From the NCBI GenBank assembly GCA_045660065.1, contig JAZRDC010000107.1, forward strand, positions 1 through 37,896: a stretch of 37,896 bases of DNA, given 5' to 3'. The stretch is from RGIG2094 sp045660065. GTDB taxonomy: Bacteria; Bacillota; Clostridia; RGIG6154. Position 1 is the stretch's first letter. Every line of letters begins with the position of its first letter. Positions 24,137 through 32,604 of the stretch are shown in pieces. The notes under the pieces were generated by a model. That model worked only from the letters and a program-made list of their open reading frames with translations, was not told where the DNA came from and made no database searches. Made by a program: the position numbers and the translations under genes.

Positions 24137-25171
24137 TTGAAAAAAATAATATCAGTTATTTTAGTACTTATTATGGGATTGGGTCTGCTTACAGGCTGCG
24201 GTGCAACAATGGACAAAATCAATGAAAACACAAACATTGTTGTAGCAACAATCGGCGGTCAGGATATTTATGCATATGAACTTATTTATCTTATGAAGAT
24301 GGGCGCAACAAAGGAAGAAGCGCTTAATGAAATCCAGACACTTAAAACATTTGTTGAAAAAGCAAAAGATTATAATGTAGCACTTACAGAAGAAGATATT
24401 ACAAATGTTGACAAGCAGTGGGAAGAAGCTTACGCACAGTTCGGCAGCGAAGAAGATTTTATTAAAGAACTCGAAAACTACGGAATTACTGCAGAACAGT
24501 ACAAAGAAATTTTGAAAATGCTTTCACTTTGCGATAAATTCAATGCAGAATTTGAAAATCTTAAATTAATCGAAACAACAACAGATGAAACTGCACTTGC
24601 ATTCTATAACAACAATTTCTTAAGAGCAAAACACATTTTGTTTACAACTCAGGATGAAGCGGGCAACAAATTAAGCGATGAAGAAATTGCAAAGAAAAAA
24701 GCCCAGGCGGAAGATATTGTTGCAAAAATCAAAGCAGGCGCTGCTTTTGAAGATTTTGCATCACTTTCAGAAGATCCTGGTTCAGAAGCAAGTCCTGACG
24801 GTTACACTTTCTTAAACACTCAGGCAGACTCAGTTAAAGATAACGAACAGATTCTTGGTATGTTCCAGCAGATTGGCGTTCCTATGATGGTTCCTGAATT
24901 TGAAAAAGGAACTTCTGACATTGCGGTTGATGCAGTATCTGACATTGTTGAATCTGACTTTGGTTATCACATCATCAAAAGACTTGACCTTCACGGCGAA
25001 GGCAACGAATTTGACCAGATGAAACCTGTTATCATTTATGTTATTGATTCAATGGGTTACAACTCTGTTGTAGAAGGCTGGAAAGCAGAACTCAAGCAGA
25101 AAACCAATAAGTATTACGAAGTGTTGACAGTTGAACCTGTAGCACCTGCACAGCCACAGGCTCAACAGTAA
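24137..25171 (+). CDS. PrsA-like peptidylprolyl isomerase lipoprotein
   Basis: A 344-residue lipoprotein on the outer face of the membrane, expected to help exported proteins fold. The signal peptide ends in lipobox LTGC (C21). Residues 35-150 form a SurA/PrsA-type helical chaperone region, and 163-275 a parvulin (PpiC) rotamase domain: RAKHILF at its start, SEDPGSEASPDG in the middle and DFGYHIIK at its end. Between these the usual short GxMVPEF loop is lengthened by about 20 residues. The tail is Pro/Gln-rich. The start codon is TTG, fixed by AAAGGAG eight bases upstream. It is a single-gene unit with a near-consensus promoter and its own terminator. High expression would suit a cell that secretes many large surface proteins, such as those in the first 17 kb. 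Confidence 0.92.
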   Translation: MKKIISVILVLIMGLGLLTGCGATMDKINENTNIVVATIGGQDIYAYELIYLMKMGATKEEALNEIQTLKTFVEKAKDYNVALTEEDITNVDKQWEEAYAQFGSEEDFIKELENYGITAEQYKEILKMLSLCDKFNAEFENLKLIETTTDETALAFYNNNFLRAKHILFTTQDEAGNKLSDEEIAKKKAQAEDIVAKIKAGAAFEDFASLSEDPGSEASPDGYTFLNTQADSVKDNEQILGMFQQIGVPMMVPEFEKGTSDIAVDAVSDIVESDFGYHIIKRLDLHGEGNEFDQMKPVIIYVIDSMGYNSVVEGWKAELKQKTNKYYEVLTVEPVAPAQPQAQQ

Positions 25172-25214
25172 GAAATACTGCAGAGGCAGAATAATATCAA
25201 ATAGTTTTTAGCAG

Positions 25215-25245
25215 CTGCAGCCTGACTTTTCAGGCTGCGGTTTTT
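25215..25245 (+). terminator. Terminator after the PrsA-like gene
   Basis: An 11-bp stem (CTGCAGCCTGA with its complement; arms 25215-25225 and 25230-25240, one G-T pair), a four-base loop and TTTTT. It stands 20 bases before the aroB start; no separate aroB promoter is evident, so aro expression may depend partly on read-through. Confidence 0.88.
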
Positions 25246-25265
25246 CGTATAAAGGAGCAAACACA

Positions 25266-26321
25266 ATGGAAAGAGTAAAAGTAAAAGCATCAAAAGAATA
25301 TGAAGTTTTAGTTGAAAGCGGATGCTTTGAAAATGCGGGAAAGTACATAAAAAGCGTTTACCCCCAAGGGAAAATTGCCATCATTACAGACGATAAAGTT
25401 GCCGGTCTTTACAAAGATGCACTTGTAAAAGACTTAAAAGCCAACGGCTTTTCTGATGTGTTTGTTTTTGACTTTCCAAATGGTGAAATGTCTAAAAACG
25501 CAAAGACTTTAATTGAAATCACAGAGTTTTTAGCAGAAAAAAATATAACACGCTCCGATATGCTTATCGCACTCGGTGGCGGTGTTGTTGGCGATATTAC
25601 AGGTTTTGCGGCATCAATATATTTAAGGGGCATTAAATTTATACAAATTCCAACCACTTTTCTGGCGGCGATTGACTCATCGGTTGGCGGAAAAACTGCG
25701 GTAAACTTAACTGCGGGAAAAAATTTAATAGGCGCATTTTATCAGCCTGAACTTGTGCTTTGCGACCCTTCCCTCTTTGACACTTTAGAAGAAAAATATT
25801 TTTCTGACGGTGTGGCAGAGGCAATAAAGTACGGAGCAATTATGGACAAAGACCTTTTTGAAATTTTTGAAAAAGGAAATATGAAAGATAATATTGAAGA
25901 TATTATTGTCCGCTGCGTAAAACTTAAAAATATGGTTGTGTCGGAGGACGAATTTGATACAGGCATCCGCCAACTTTTAAATTTCGGGCATACAATCGGC
26001 CACTCTGTTGAAAAATGCAGTGATTTTGAAATTACCCATGGCCACGCAGTTGCAATAGGTATGGCGATTATCACAAGGGGGTCTTGCGCCCTTGGAATTA
26101 CGCCGAAAAGTGATGCCCAAAGACTTGAAAATTTAATTAAAAAATATAATCTTCCCACAGAATGTGAATTTTCTGACGAAGATTTATACGCACCTGCGGT
26201 TTCTGATAAAAAACGCACCGGCGGAGATATTACGGTTATTGTTATGGAAAAAATCGGCAAGTGCGTTTTACATAAAATCCCTGTGGAAAACGTAAAGGAG
26301 TTGATTGAAAATGGACATTAA
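25266..26321 (+). CDS. aroB: 3-dehydroquinate synthase
   Basis: Second step of the shikimate pathway: it closes DAHP to 3-dehydroquinate using NAD+ and a metal ion, in the cytoplasm. The 351 residues span the full family length. The NAD-binding GGGVVGD (104-110) and the conserved RGIKFIQIPTT and SSVGGKTAVN blocks are present. Metal ligands are recognisable as E185 (VAEAIKYG), H242 (NFGHTIGH) and H258 (HGHAVAIGM; most homologues have HGEA here). AAAGGAG precedes the ATG. It is the first gene of a tight aroB-aroA-aroC-chorismate mutase cluster and its 3' end overlaps aroA by 11 bases. Identification is firm. Confidence 0.96.
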   Translation: MERVKVKASKEYEVLVESGCFENAGKYIKSVYPQGKIAIITDDKVAGLYKDALVKDLKANGFSDVFVFDFPNGEMSKNAKTLIEITEFLAEKNITRSDMLIALGGGVVGDITGFAASIYLRGIKFIQIPTTFLAAIDSSVGGKTAVNLTAGKNLIGAFYQPELVLCDPSLFDTLEEKYFSDGVAEAIKYGAIMDKDLFEIFEKGNMKDNIEDIIVRCVKLKNMVVSEDEFDTGIRQLLNFGHTIGHSVEKCSDFEITHGHAVAIGMAIITRGSCALGITPKSDAQRLENLIKKYNLPTECEFSDEDLYAPAVSDKKRTGGDITVIVMEKIGKCVLHKIPVENVKELIENGH

Positions 26322-27504
26322 AATAACTCCTTCAAAACTTTTCGGCAAAATTGAAGCGGTGTCTTCAAAATCTGATGCCCACAGAGTTTTATTGGCATCG
26401 GCACTTTGTAAAGAGGGCTGTGATGTTTATTTAAACAACATTTCAGAAGATATAAAAGCCACTCTTGAGTGTATAAAAGCCTTTGGTGGCAATTATGAGA
26501 TAAATGACGGATTTGTAAAAGTTTTTTCTTTTAAAGAAATAGAAAAAGCAGAAGCATTTTGTTCTGAGAGCGGAACTACCGCAAGATTTATTCTCCCCGT
26601 TGGTGCAACAGTTTGCGAAAACTTTACTTTAACAGGGGCAGGCAGACTTCCCCAAAGACCTTTTACAGAACTTGTGCGTGAAATGAAAAATTCGGGCTGT
26701 GAAATAAATTCAGATAAACTCCCCATTTCGGTAAAAGGAAAATTAAATACAAAAAAAGAATTCTTTATGGAAGGCAATGTAAGTTCCCAGTATATTTCGG
26801 GACTTTTGTTTGCAATTGCAGGAAATGGCGGCGGAGGAAAGGTTACCCTTACCTCACCTTTAGAATCTGCAGGTTATGTGGATATGACGGTTGAAACCTT
26901 AAAGAATTTTGGAATTGCTGTTGACTTTGACGGCAAAAGTTATATTGTAAATCAAGGAGAAATGGTATCTCCCAAAAGGATTTATGTTGAAGGCGACTGG
27001 TCAAACGGAGCGTTCTGGCAGGTAGCAAAATTTTTAGGCTCGGATATTGAAATTTCAGGATTGAAAGAAAATTCTCTGCAAAGGGATAAAGCGGCAAAAG
27101 ACCTTCTTCCCCTTCCTGATGAAGTGGACGCAAAAGACATTCCAGACATTGTGCCTATTTTGTGCGTTGCAGCGGCGGGAGAGAAAAAAATCACAAGATT
27201 TTACAACACAAAAAGGCTTAAAATCAAGGAAAGCGACAGAGTGAAATCTACCTGCGATTTAATTAATAATTTAGGCGGCAGGGCGGAATCTGACGAAAAT
27301 TCCATTACTATTTTCGGCAAAGGATATTTAGATGGCGGAAGTATAGACAGTTTTAACGACCACAGAATTGCAATGAGCGGGGCGATTGCATCGACTATCT
27401 GCAAGGAAGCGGTTATTATAAAAGACGCCTCTTGCGTTAAAAAATCATATCCTGATTTTTATGAAGATTTTAAGAGTTTAGGAGGGTGCGTAAATGTTAT
27501 TTGA
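26311..27504 (+). CDS. aroA: 3-phosphoshikimate 1-carboxyvinyltransferase (EPSP synthase)
   Basis: Transfers the enolpyruvyl group of phosphoenolpyruvate to shikimate-3-phosphate; sixth step of the shikimate pathway, cytoplasmic. The 397 residues are somewhat shorter than the E. coli enzyme (427) but both globular halves are present. Visible motifs are SKSDAHR (K20, R25), SGTTARF (R92), LPQRPFTEL (R117), IKESDR and FNDHRIAMS. The residue after R92 is Phe where E. coli has Pro101. I start at the ATG 26311, ten bases after AAAGGAG; the TTG at 26305 is only four bases from it. The gene overlaps aroB and aroC by 11 bases each, suggesting translational coupling. Confidence 0.95.
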   Translation: MDIKITPSKLFGKIEAVSSKSDAHRVLLASALCKEGCDVYLNNISEDIKATLECIKAFGGNYEINDGFVKVFSFKEIEKAEAFCSESGTTARFILPVGATVCENFTLTGAGRLPQRPFTELVREMKNSGCEINSDKLPISVKGKLNTKKEFFMEGNVSSQYISGLLFAIAGNGGGGKVTLTSPLESAGYVDMTVETLKNFGIAVDFDGKSYIVNQGEMVSPKRIYVEGDWSNGAFWQVAKFLGSDIEISGLKENSLQRDKAAKDLLPLPDEVDAKDIPDIVPILCVAAAGEKKITRFYNTKRLKIKESDRVKSTCDLINNLGGRAESDENSITIFGKGYLDGGSIDSFNDHRIAMSGAIASTICKEAVIIKDASCVKKSYPDFYEDFKSLGGCVNVI

Positions 27505-28582
27505 TTTTGGAAAAAAACTTAAAATAAATGTTTTCGGTGCATCTCACGCACCTGAAATAGGAGTTACTATTGACGGACTTCCAAAGGGCGAAGAATTTGA
27601 TCTTGATAATCTTTGTGCTTTTATGAAAAGAAGAGCACCGGGAAAAGATGCATATTCTACCCCAAGAAAAGAAGCAGATATTCCTGAATTTTTGTCAGGG
27701 GTGGAAAACAATATAACCACAGGTGAGCAAATTAAGGCTATAATTAAAAATACAAATGTAAGAAGCAAAGACTACGGGAATTTAGAGTTTGTTCCCCGCC
27801 CGGGACACGCAGACTACACCGCCTATGTAAAATATGATGGCAAGGAAGATATGCGAGGCGGAGGAAAGTTTTCGGGAAGACTTACCGCTCCACTTTGCAT
27901 CGCAGGTGGAATTTTAAAACAGATTTTAGCAAAAAAGGGCATTTTTATTGGTGCGCATATTGCATCAATTCACGGAATTGATGATGATTTATTCAGCCCC
28001 ACAGATGTATCTTTAAAGGATTTTGAAAGTGTGTGGGCAAAGGATTTCCCTGTTATAAATGAGGCAAAGGGAAAAGATATGCAAGAAGAAATTTTAAAGT
28101 ATAAAGAACTTGGAAATTCTGTTGGCGGAACTGTTGAATGTGCAGTTATCGGGCTTCCTGCAGGGATAGGTGAGCCTATGTTTTACGGCGTTGAAAATCA
28201 GATAGCATCTGCTATGTTTGCAATTCCTGCCGTAAAAGGAATTGAGTTTGGCGCAGGGTTTGGTGCAAGTCTTTTAACAGGAAAAGAAAATAACGACGAG
28301 TTTTATGTAAGGGGCGAAACCATAAAAACCAAAACCAATAATTCAGGGGGAATTTTAGGGGGAATTACCAACGGTATGCCTGTAACTTTTAAAGTTGCCT
28401 TCAAGCCTACCCCGTCAATTTCAGTTCCGCAGAATTCCGTTGATATTTTAAACAAAAAAGAAACTGTTTTAGAAATTAAAGGCAGACACGACCCGTGCAT
28501 CGTACAAAGGGCAGTGCCTGTTGTTGAGGCGGTTTGTGCTATGGTTATATACGATATGCTTTGCCAAAGAGAGGACGACTGA
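27494..28582 (+). CDS. aroC: Chorismate synthase
   Basis: Converts EPSP to chorismate with reduced FMN as cofactor; final step of the common aromatic pathway. It has 362 residues, the normal length. Signature segments are FGASHAPEIGV near the N-terminus (active-site His), RSKDYGN, RPGHADYT (second conserved His), MRGGGKFSGR, GGILGGITNGMP and GRHDPC. It uses ASHA where most homologues have ESHG, a divergence from the textbook pattern. ATG lies seven bases after GGAGGG and overlaps the end of aroA by 11 bases. Chorismate mutase follows after two bases. Confidence 0.95.
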   Translation: MLFDFGKKLKINVFGASHAPEIGVTIDGLPKGEEFDLDNLCAFMKRRAPGKDAYSTPRKEADIPEFLSGVENNITTGEQIKAIIKNTNVRSKDYGNLEFVPRPGHADYTAYVKYDGKEDMRGGGKFSGRLTAPLCIAGGILKQILAKKGIFIGAHIASIHGIDDDLFSPTDVSLKDFESVWAKDFPVINEAKGKDMQEEILKYKELGNSVGGTVECAVIGLPAGIGEPMFYGVENQIASAMFAIPAVKGIEFGAGFGASLLTGKENNDEFYVRGETIKTKTNNSGGILGGITNGMPVTFKVAFKPTPSISVPQNSVDILNKKETVLEIKGRHDPCIVQRAVPVVEAVCAMVIYDMLCQREDD

Positions 28583-28584
28583 AA

Positions 28585-28875
28585 ATGGACTTAAAAGAAA
28601 TAAGAAATAAAATTGACCAGATTGATGATCAGTTAAACGAACTTTTCAGATTAAGAATGGAAACAGTTTTAGAAGTTGCAAAATATAAAGCGGAAAACAA
28701 CATTCCGGTTTTAAATCAGGACAGAGAGCGTGAAATTGTGCACCGTATGGTGTCGCAAAACCCTGAAGAACTTGCGCTATACACAAAAATTCTTTTCAAT
28801 ACTTTGTTTGATGTAAGCCGCTCATACCAGTCTGCTATGATCAGACAGCATACAGACTTGTCTGAAAAATTGTGA
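28585..28875 (+). CDS. Monofunctional AroQ-type chorismate mutase
   Basis: Rearranges chorismate to prephenate at the branch to phenylalanine and tyrosine. A 96-residue all-helical protein made of the AroQ domain alone, not fused to prephenate dehydratase or dehydrogenase. Active-site residues of the E. coli domain have counterparts: R7, R24, K35, R47, E48, S78 and Q82; the position matching E. coli D48 is N44. The ATG at 28585 is chosen because homology starts there (MDLKEIRNKID) and GAGGA lies nine bases before it; the frame is open further upstream inside aroC. It is the last gene of the aro cluster. Confidence 0.92.
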   Translation: MDLKEIRNKIDQIDDQLNELFRLRMETVLEVAKYKAENNIPVLNQDREREIVHRMVSQNPEELALYTKILFNTLFDVSRSYQSAMIRQHTDLSEKL

Positions 28876-28915
28876 ATTTTCAAGTAATATTCACAAAAAT
28901 TACACATATAAAAAG

Positions 28916-28921
28916 TATAAT
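28916..28921 (+). promoter_or_regulatory. Possible -10 box of the exporter operon
   Basis: A perfect TATAAT 31 bases before the adaptor start codon in the 77-base gap after chorismate mutase. No good -35 box is at the right distance; the nearest TTCACA (28890-28895) is 20 bases away. It may be activator-dependent, or the operon may be read from the aro genes. Confidence 0.35.
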
Positions 28922-28952
28922 AACTCTATCAAAAAATGGAAGGAATGGTTTT

Positions 28953-30737
28953 GTGAAATTAAAATTACCGAAATTTAAAGCCATAAACAAGAAAAAAATC
29001 ATAATTATCGCAATAGCGTTAATTCTTGTGATAGCACTTGCATTTTTCTTTTTCGGCGGAAAGAAGAAAAATGCATCTGCAGAAAGCAAATTTTTGGAAT
29101 ACACCGTAGGAAGGGGCGATATTTCTGTTGTAATTTCAGGAAGCGGTACAATTCAGGCAAACGAGCAGTACGATATCACATCTTTGGTTACAGGAGATGT
29201 TTTGGCATCCCACTTTGAAGAAGGCGATATTGTTGAAGAAGGCGCAGTTTTGTATGAAATTGACACAGAAAACATCAAAAATTCAATAGAAAAAGCAAAA
29301 AACTCTGTTGAAACTGCAAAAATGTCATACGACGATGCTTTAGAAGATGTTGAAAACCTTAACTTAAAAGCAAATTGCTCAGGTACAGTTACAAATGTTT
29401 ACATAAAAGACGGCGACAGCGTTTCAAAAGGGACAAGGGTTGCAGATGTTGTGGACGACTCTATTATGATTCTTAAAATCCCATTTAACGCAAACGACGC
29501 ACAAAATCTTTATGCAGGTGAAAATGTTACTGTAAGACTTGAAGCGTCTGCTTATGAACTTATCGGAAAAATCACCAAGGTTTCAACAGGTACAACTGCA
29601 TCTCCAACAGGTGTAAGCGTTAAAACCGTAAGCATTGAAATTAACAACCCGGGAACTTTAAAAGCGGGTGAAAAAGCAATTGCGTATACTTCAAAATATG
29701 CCTGTAACGAAGCAGGAACTTTGGAAGTTTACGACCAGAGAACCATTACCGCAGAAGTTGCAGGTGATGTGGAATGGATTGCAATCGGTGTAGGCGACAG
29801 AGTTTCAAAGGGACAAAAAGTTGCGCAGATTACAAGCAAAACTGCGACTTCATCTGCAAGAAGAAGCGCTCTTTCATATAACGATGCTCAGTTAAATCTT
29901 GACAATCTTTATGAAAATATGGCAGATTACACAATAACTGCACCAATTTCGGGTACAGTTATAAGCAAAACCACAAAAGCAGGGGACAAACTTGACAACA
30001 CCAACAAATCAACAGTTATGGCAGTTGTTGCAGATATGTCAAAAATGCTTTTTGAAATTTCGGTAGACGAACTTGATATTGCAAAATTAAAAGTAGATCA
30101 GAATGTAAAAGTAACCGCAGATGCTTTAGAGGGCAAAATCTTTGCAGGTTACATAGATAAAATAAGCATTATCGGTACAACTTCAAACGGTGTTACAACA
30201 TATCCTGTTACAGTTGTAATTGAAGAACACGATGGGCTGATTCCCGGTATGAATGTTGATGCCGAAATCACAGTTGAAGAAGTAAAAGATGTTGTAACAG
30301 TACCTGTTTCTGCTATTATGCGTGGAAATATGGTAGCAGTTAAATCAAACGGAAAAGCACCTGAAGAAAAGCAGGAAAAGGAATTTAATCCTGAAAATAA
30401 AGGCAAAGGACAGATGCCTCAAAACAAAGACGGCAAAAAAATGCCTGATAGTAAAGACAACAAAAAGCAAACACCAAGAGCATTCGGTCAGGAACTTCCT
30501 GAAGGCTTTGAGTTAAGACGAGTTGAAACAGGCCTTTCAAATTCAGACAGCGTGGAAATTATCTCAGGTCTGAAAGAAGGAGACATTGTTTTGATTCAGC
30601 AGACAGAGGCGACCTCTCTGCAGAATATGATGAAGGGCGCTATGGGCGGCGGAAGAATGCCAATGGGCGGAGGTATGCCTATGGGTGGCGGAATGCCATC
30701 AGGTGGCACCAACAGAAACTTTGGAGGAGGCAGATGA
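28953..30737 (+). CDS. MacA-like exporter adaptor (HlyD family) with duplicated core and Met/Gly-rich tail
   Basis: A 594-residue adaptor anchored by one N-terminal helix (15-35), with the rest outside the cell. It would couple the ABC exporter encoded next to its substrate. Instead of one lipoyl/barrel unit it appears to hold two in tandem: module 1 at about 47-250 (NCSGTVTNVYIKDGDSV) and module 2 at about 258-440 (APISGTVISKTTKAGDKL), each followed by a beta-barrel-like segment. The coiled-coil hairpins are very short, as expected with no outer membrane. A membrane-proximal region (445-550) is interrupted by a charged insert (464-512). The tail 559-594 consists largely of Gly and Met. I start at GTG 28953, eight bases after GGAAGGA; the frame is open upstream but without a ribosome site. 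It overlaps the ATPase gene by four bases (ATGA). Confidence 0.88.
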   Translation: MKLKLPKFKAINKKKIIIIAIALILVIALAFFFFGGKKKNASAESKFLEYTVGRGDISVVISGSGTIQANEQYDITSLVTGDVLASHFEEGDIVEEGAVLYEIDTENIKNSIEKAKNSVETAKMSYDDALEDVENLNLKANCSGTVTNVYIKDGDSVSKGTRVADVVDDSIMILKIPFNANDAQNLYAGENVTVRLEASAYELIGKITKVSTGTTASPTGVSVKTVSIEINNPGTLKAGEKAIAYTSKYACNEAGTLEVYDQRTITAEVAGDVEWIAIGVGDRVSKGQKVAQITSKTATSSARRSALSYNDAQLNLDNLYENMADYTITAPISGTVISKTTKAGDKLDNTNKSTVMAVVADMSKMLFEISVDELDIAKLKVDQNVKVTADALEGKIFAGYIDKISIIGTTSNGVTTYPVTVVIEEHDGLIPGMNVDAEITVEEVKDVVTVPVSAIMRGNMVAVKSNGKAPEEKQEKEFNPENKGKGQMPQNKDGKKMPDSKDNKKQTPRAFGQELPEGFELRRVETGLSNSDSVEIISGLKEGDIVLIQQTEATSLQNMMKGAMGGGRMPMGGGMPMGGGMPSGGTNRNFGGGR

Positions 30738-31417
30738 TAGATTTAAAGGATATTTATAAAATCTATTCCGATGGCGACAGCGAAATAAGAGCATTGGACG
30801 GGGTTTCTTTAAATGTTAAAGAAGGCGAGTTTGTTGCAATTGTAGGTCAGTCAGGTTCGGGAAAATCCACCTGTATGAATATAATAGGCTGCCTTGATGT
30901 GCCAACAAAGGGAACTTATCACTTAAATGGCATTGATGTAAGTACAATGAAAGATGACGAACTTGCAACAATCAGAAATCAGACCTTGGGATTTATTTTT
31001 CAGCAGTACAACTTAATCCCAAAACTCACTTTGCTTGAAAATGTGGAACTTCCTCTGATTTACAGAGGATATCCGCCCCAAAAAAGAAAAGATCTTGCAA
31101 TGGCGGCTTTGGAAAAAGTAGGCTTAAGCGACAGATTTAAAAAATACCCGTCGCAGTTATCAGGTGGTCAGCAACAGAGAGTTTCAATTGCAAGAGCATT
31201 GGCGGGAAATCCTAAAGTTATTTTAGCAGACGAACCAACAGGCGCATTGGACTCAAAAACAGGAAAAGATGTTTTAGAGTTTTTGCAGAAATTAAATTCC
31301 GAGGGAACAACAGTTGTTATGATTACTCATGATAACTCAATTGCCGCACAGGCAAAAAGAATTGTAAGACTTGCCGACGGTAAAATTATTTCAGACGAAA
31401 GGCAGGAAGAAGTATGA
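30734..31417 (+). CDS. MacB-type ABC exporter ATPase
   Basis: A 227-residue ATPase of the LolD/MacB/YknY group that powers the FtsX-like permease next to it. All nucleotide-binding motifs are intact: Walker A GQSGSGKST (38-46), Q-loop FQQYNLIP (89-96), signature LSGGQQQR (142-149), Walker B VILADEPTGALD (162 onward) and the H-loop MITHD (H199). The start overlaps the adaptor stop as ATGA, and its own stop overlaps the permease start the same way, so the three subunits are translationally coupled. In MacB of Gram-negatives the ATPase and permease are fused; here they are separate, as in Bacillus YknY/YknZ. Confidence 0.95.
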   Translation: MIDLKDIYKIYSDGDSEIRALDGVSLNVKEGEFVAIVGQSGSGKSTCMNIIGCLDVPTKGTYHLNGIDVSTMKDDELATIRNQTLGFIFQQYNLIPKLTLLENVELPLIYRGYPPQKRKDLAMAALEKVGLSDRFKKYPSQLSGGQQQRVSIARALAGNPKVILADEPTGALDSKTGKDVLEFLQKLNSEGTTVVMITHDNSIAAQAKRIVRLADGKIISDERQEEV

Positions 31418-32589
31418 ACTTAAAACAATCATTTATTCTTGCCTTAAAGAGTTTGCAGTCAAGTAAAATGCGCTCTTTTTTAACAATGCTGGGTATCATT
31501 ATCGGCGTTGCGGCAGTTATTATTTTAGTGTCTGTTATAGATGGATTTAAGTCAGACTTGGTAGGTCAGTTTGAAAGTCTGGGCGCAAACCTTTTAACTG
31601 TAAATATATCCCCAAGAGGGGGAAACCGTGCAGTTGAGCCTGAAGATATGTTTGAAATGGTAGACGAAAACCCTGAACTTTTGTCATACTGCTCACCTAC
31701 CGTTTCGGTTATGCAACAGGCAAAATTCGGAACAGAAACAAGTTCTACTACATCAATTACAGGTGTTAGTGAGGACTTTGACAAAATCCAGAGTTTAGGT
31801 GTTGAAAAAGGCAGATTTTTGCAATATATGGATATGAGCAAGCGCGCAAAAAACTGCGTTGTAGGCTCCTACATAGCAAATGAATATTTTGGTGGAAATG
31901 CACTTGGACAGCAACTTAAAATTGGTGGAAACACCTTTACTATTGTGGGCGTTTTAGAAGAAAAGGCAGACAGTGCAGAAAGCACAGACGATGATAAAAT
32001 CTACATTCCCTACACCCTGTCAAGAACTTTAAACAGAAGTGCAAGAATAACTTCCTACAGATTTGCTGTTGCGGATAAAGAAAAGACAGAACAGGCAAAA
32101 CAGGTAATTTCTGATGATCTTTACAAGGTCTTTTCCAACACAAGCGCATACACAGTTATTGCTATGACCGAAATGATTGATATGATTGACGAACTCACAG
32201 GCAAACTTACCCTTATTTTAGTAGGTATTGCCGCAATTTCCCTTTTGGTAGGGGGTATTGGTATTATGAACATAATGCTTGTGTCAGTTACCGAAAGAAC
32301 AAGGGAAATCGGCATAAGAAAGTCATTGGGTGCCAAAAAATTTGACATTTTGAGTCAGTTTGTGGTAGAGGCGGCAACAACCTCTGCCTGCGGAGGTATT
32401 CTTGGAATAATTTTAGGAATAATAGCATCGATAGTGCTTTCAAAAGCACTCGGATTTGCCGCAGTAATTTCGATAGGTGCGGTTTTAATTGCATTCAGCG
32501 TTTCTGTGGGAATCGGCATAATATTCGGCTATATGCCTGCAGGAAAAGCGGCAAAATTAAATCCTATTGACGCACTTCGTTATGATTAA
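31414..32589 (+). CDS. MacB-type ABC exporter permease (FtsX family)
   Basis: A 391-residue permease with the MacB layout. A first helix near 20-45 contains RSFLTMLGIIIGVAAV. A large extracytoplasmic MacB_PCD domain (about 46-260) follows, then three helices of the FtsX domain near 265-385. The coupling segment VTERTREIGIRKSLGAKK and the C-terminal AAKLNPIDALRYD are classic for the family. With the adaptor and ATPase it would form a mechanotransmission-type exporter for peptides, antibiotics or lipids; the substrate is unknown. The next gene, an SLH protein, starts 15 bases downstream, so the exporter and a surface protein share a transcript. Confidence 0.94.
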   Translation: MNLKQSFILALKSLQSSKMRSFLTMLGIIIGVAAVIILVSVIDGFKSDLVGQFESLGANLLTVNISPRGGNRAVEPEDMFEMVDENPELLSYCSPTVSVMQQAKFGTETSSTTSITGVSEDFDKIQSLGVEKGRFLQYMDMSKRAKNCVVGSYIANEYFGGNALGQQLKIGGNTFTIVGVLEEKADSAESTDDDKIYIPYTLSRTLNRSARITSYRFAVADKEKTEQAKQVISDDLYKVFSNTSAYTVIAMTEMIDMIDELTGKLTLILVGIAAISLLVGGIGIMNIMLVSVTERTREIGIRKSLGAKKFDILSQFVVEAATTSACGGILGIILGIIASIVLSKALGFAAVISIGAVLIAFSVSVGIGIIFGYMPAGKAAKLNPIDALRYD

Positions 32590-32604
32590 GAAAGGATACG
32601 CTTT

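Noticed and set aside
25742..26260. 172-codon - strand frame inside aroB
   Set aside because: Fully antisense to a firmly identified aroB and without a start site or recognisable domain.
28862..28881. Inverted repeat TGAAAAATT/AATTTTCA at the end of the chorismate mutase gene
   Set aside because: AT-only imperfect stem overlapping the stop codon with no T run, so not a credible terminator.
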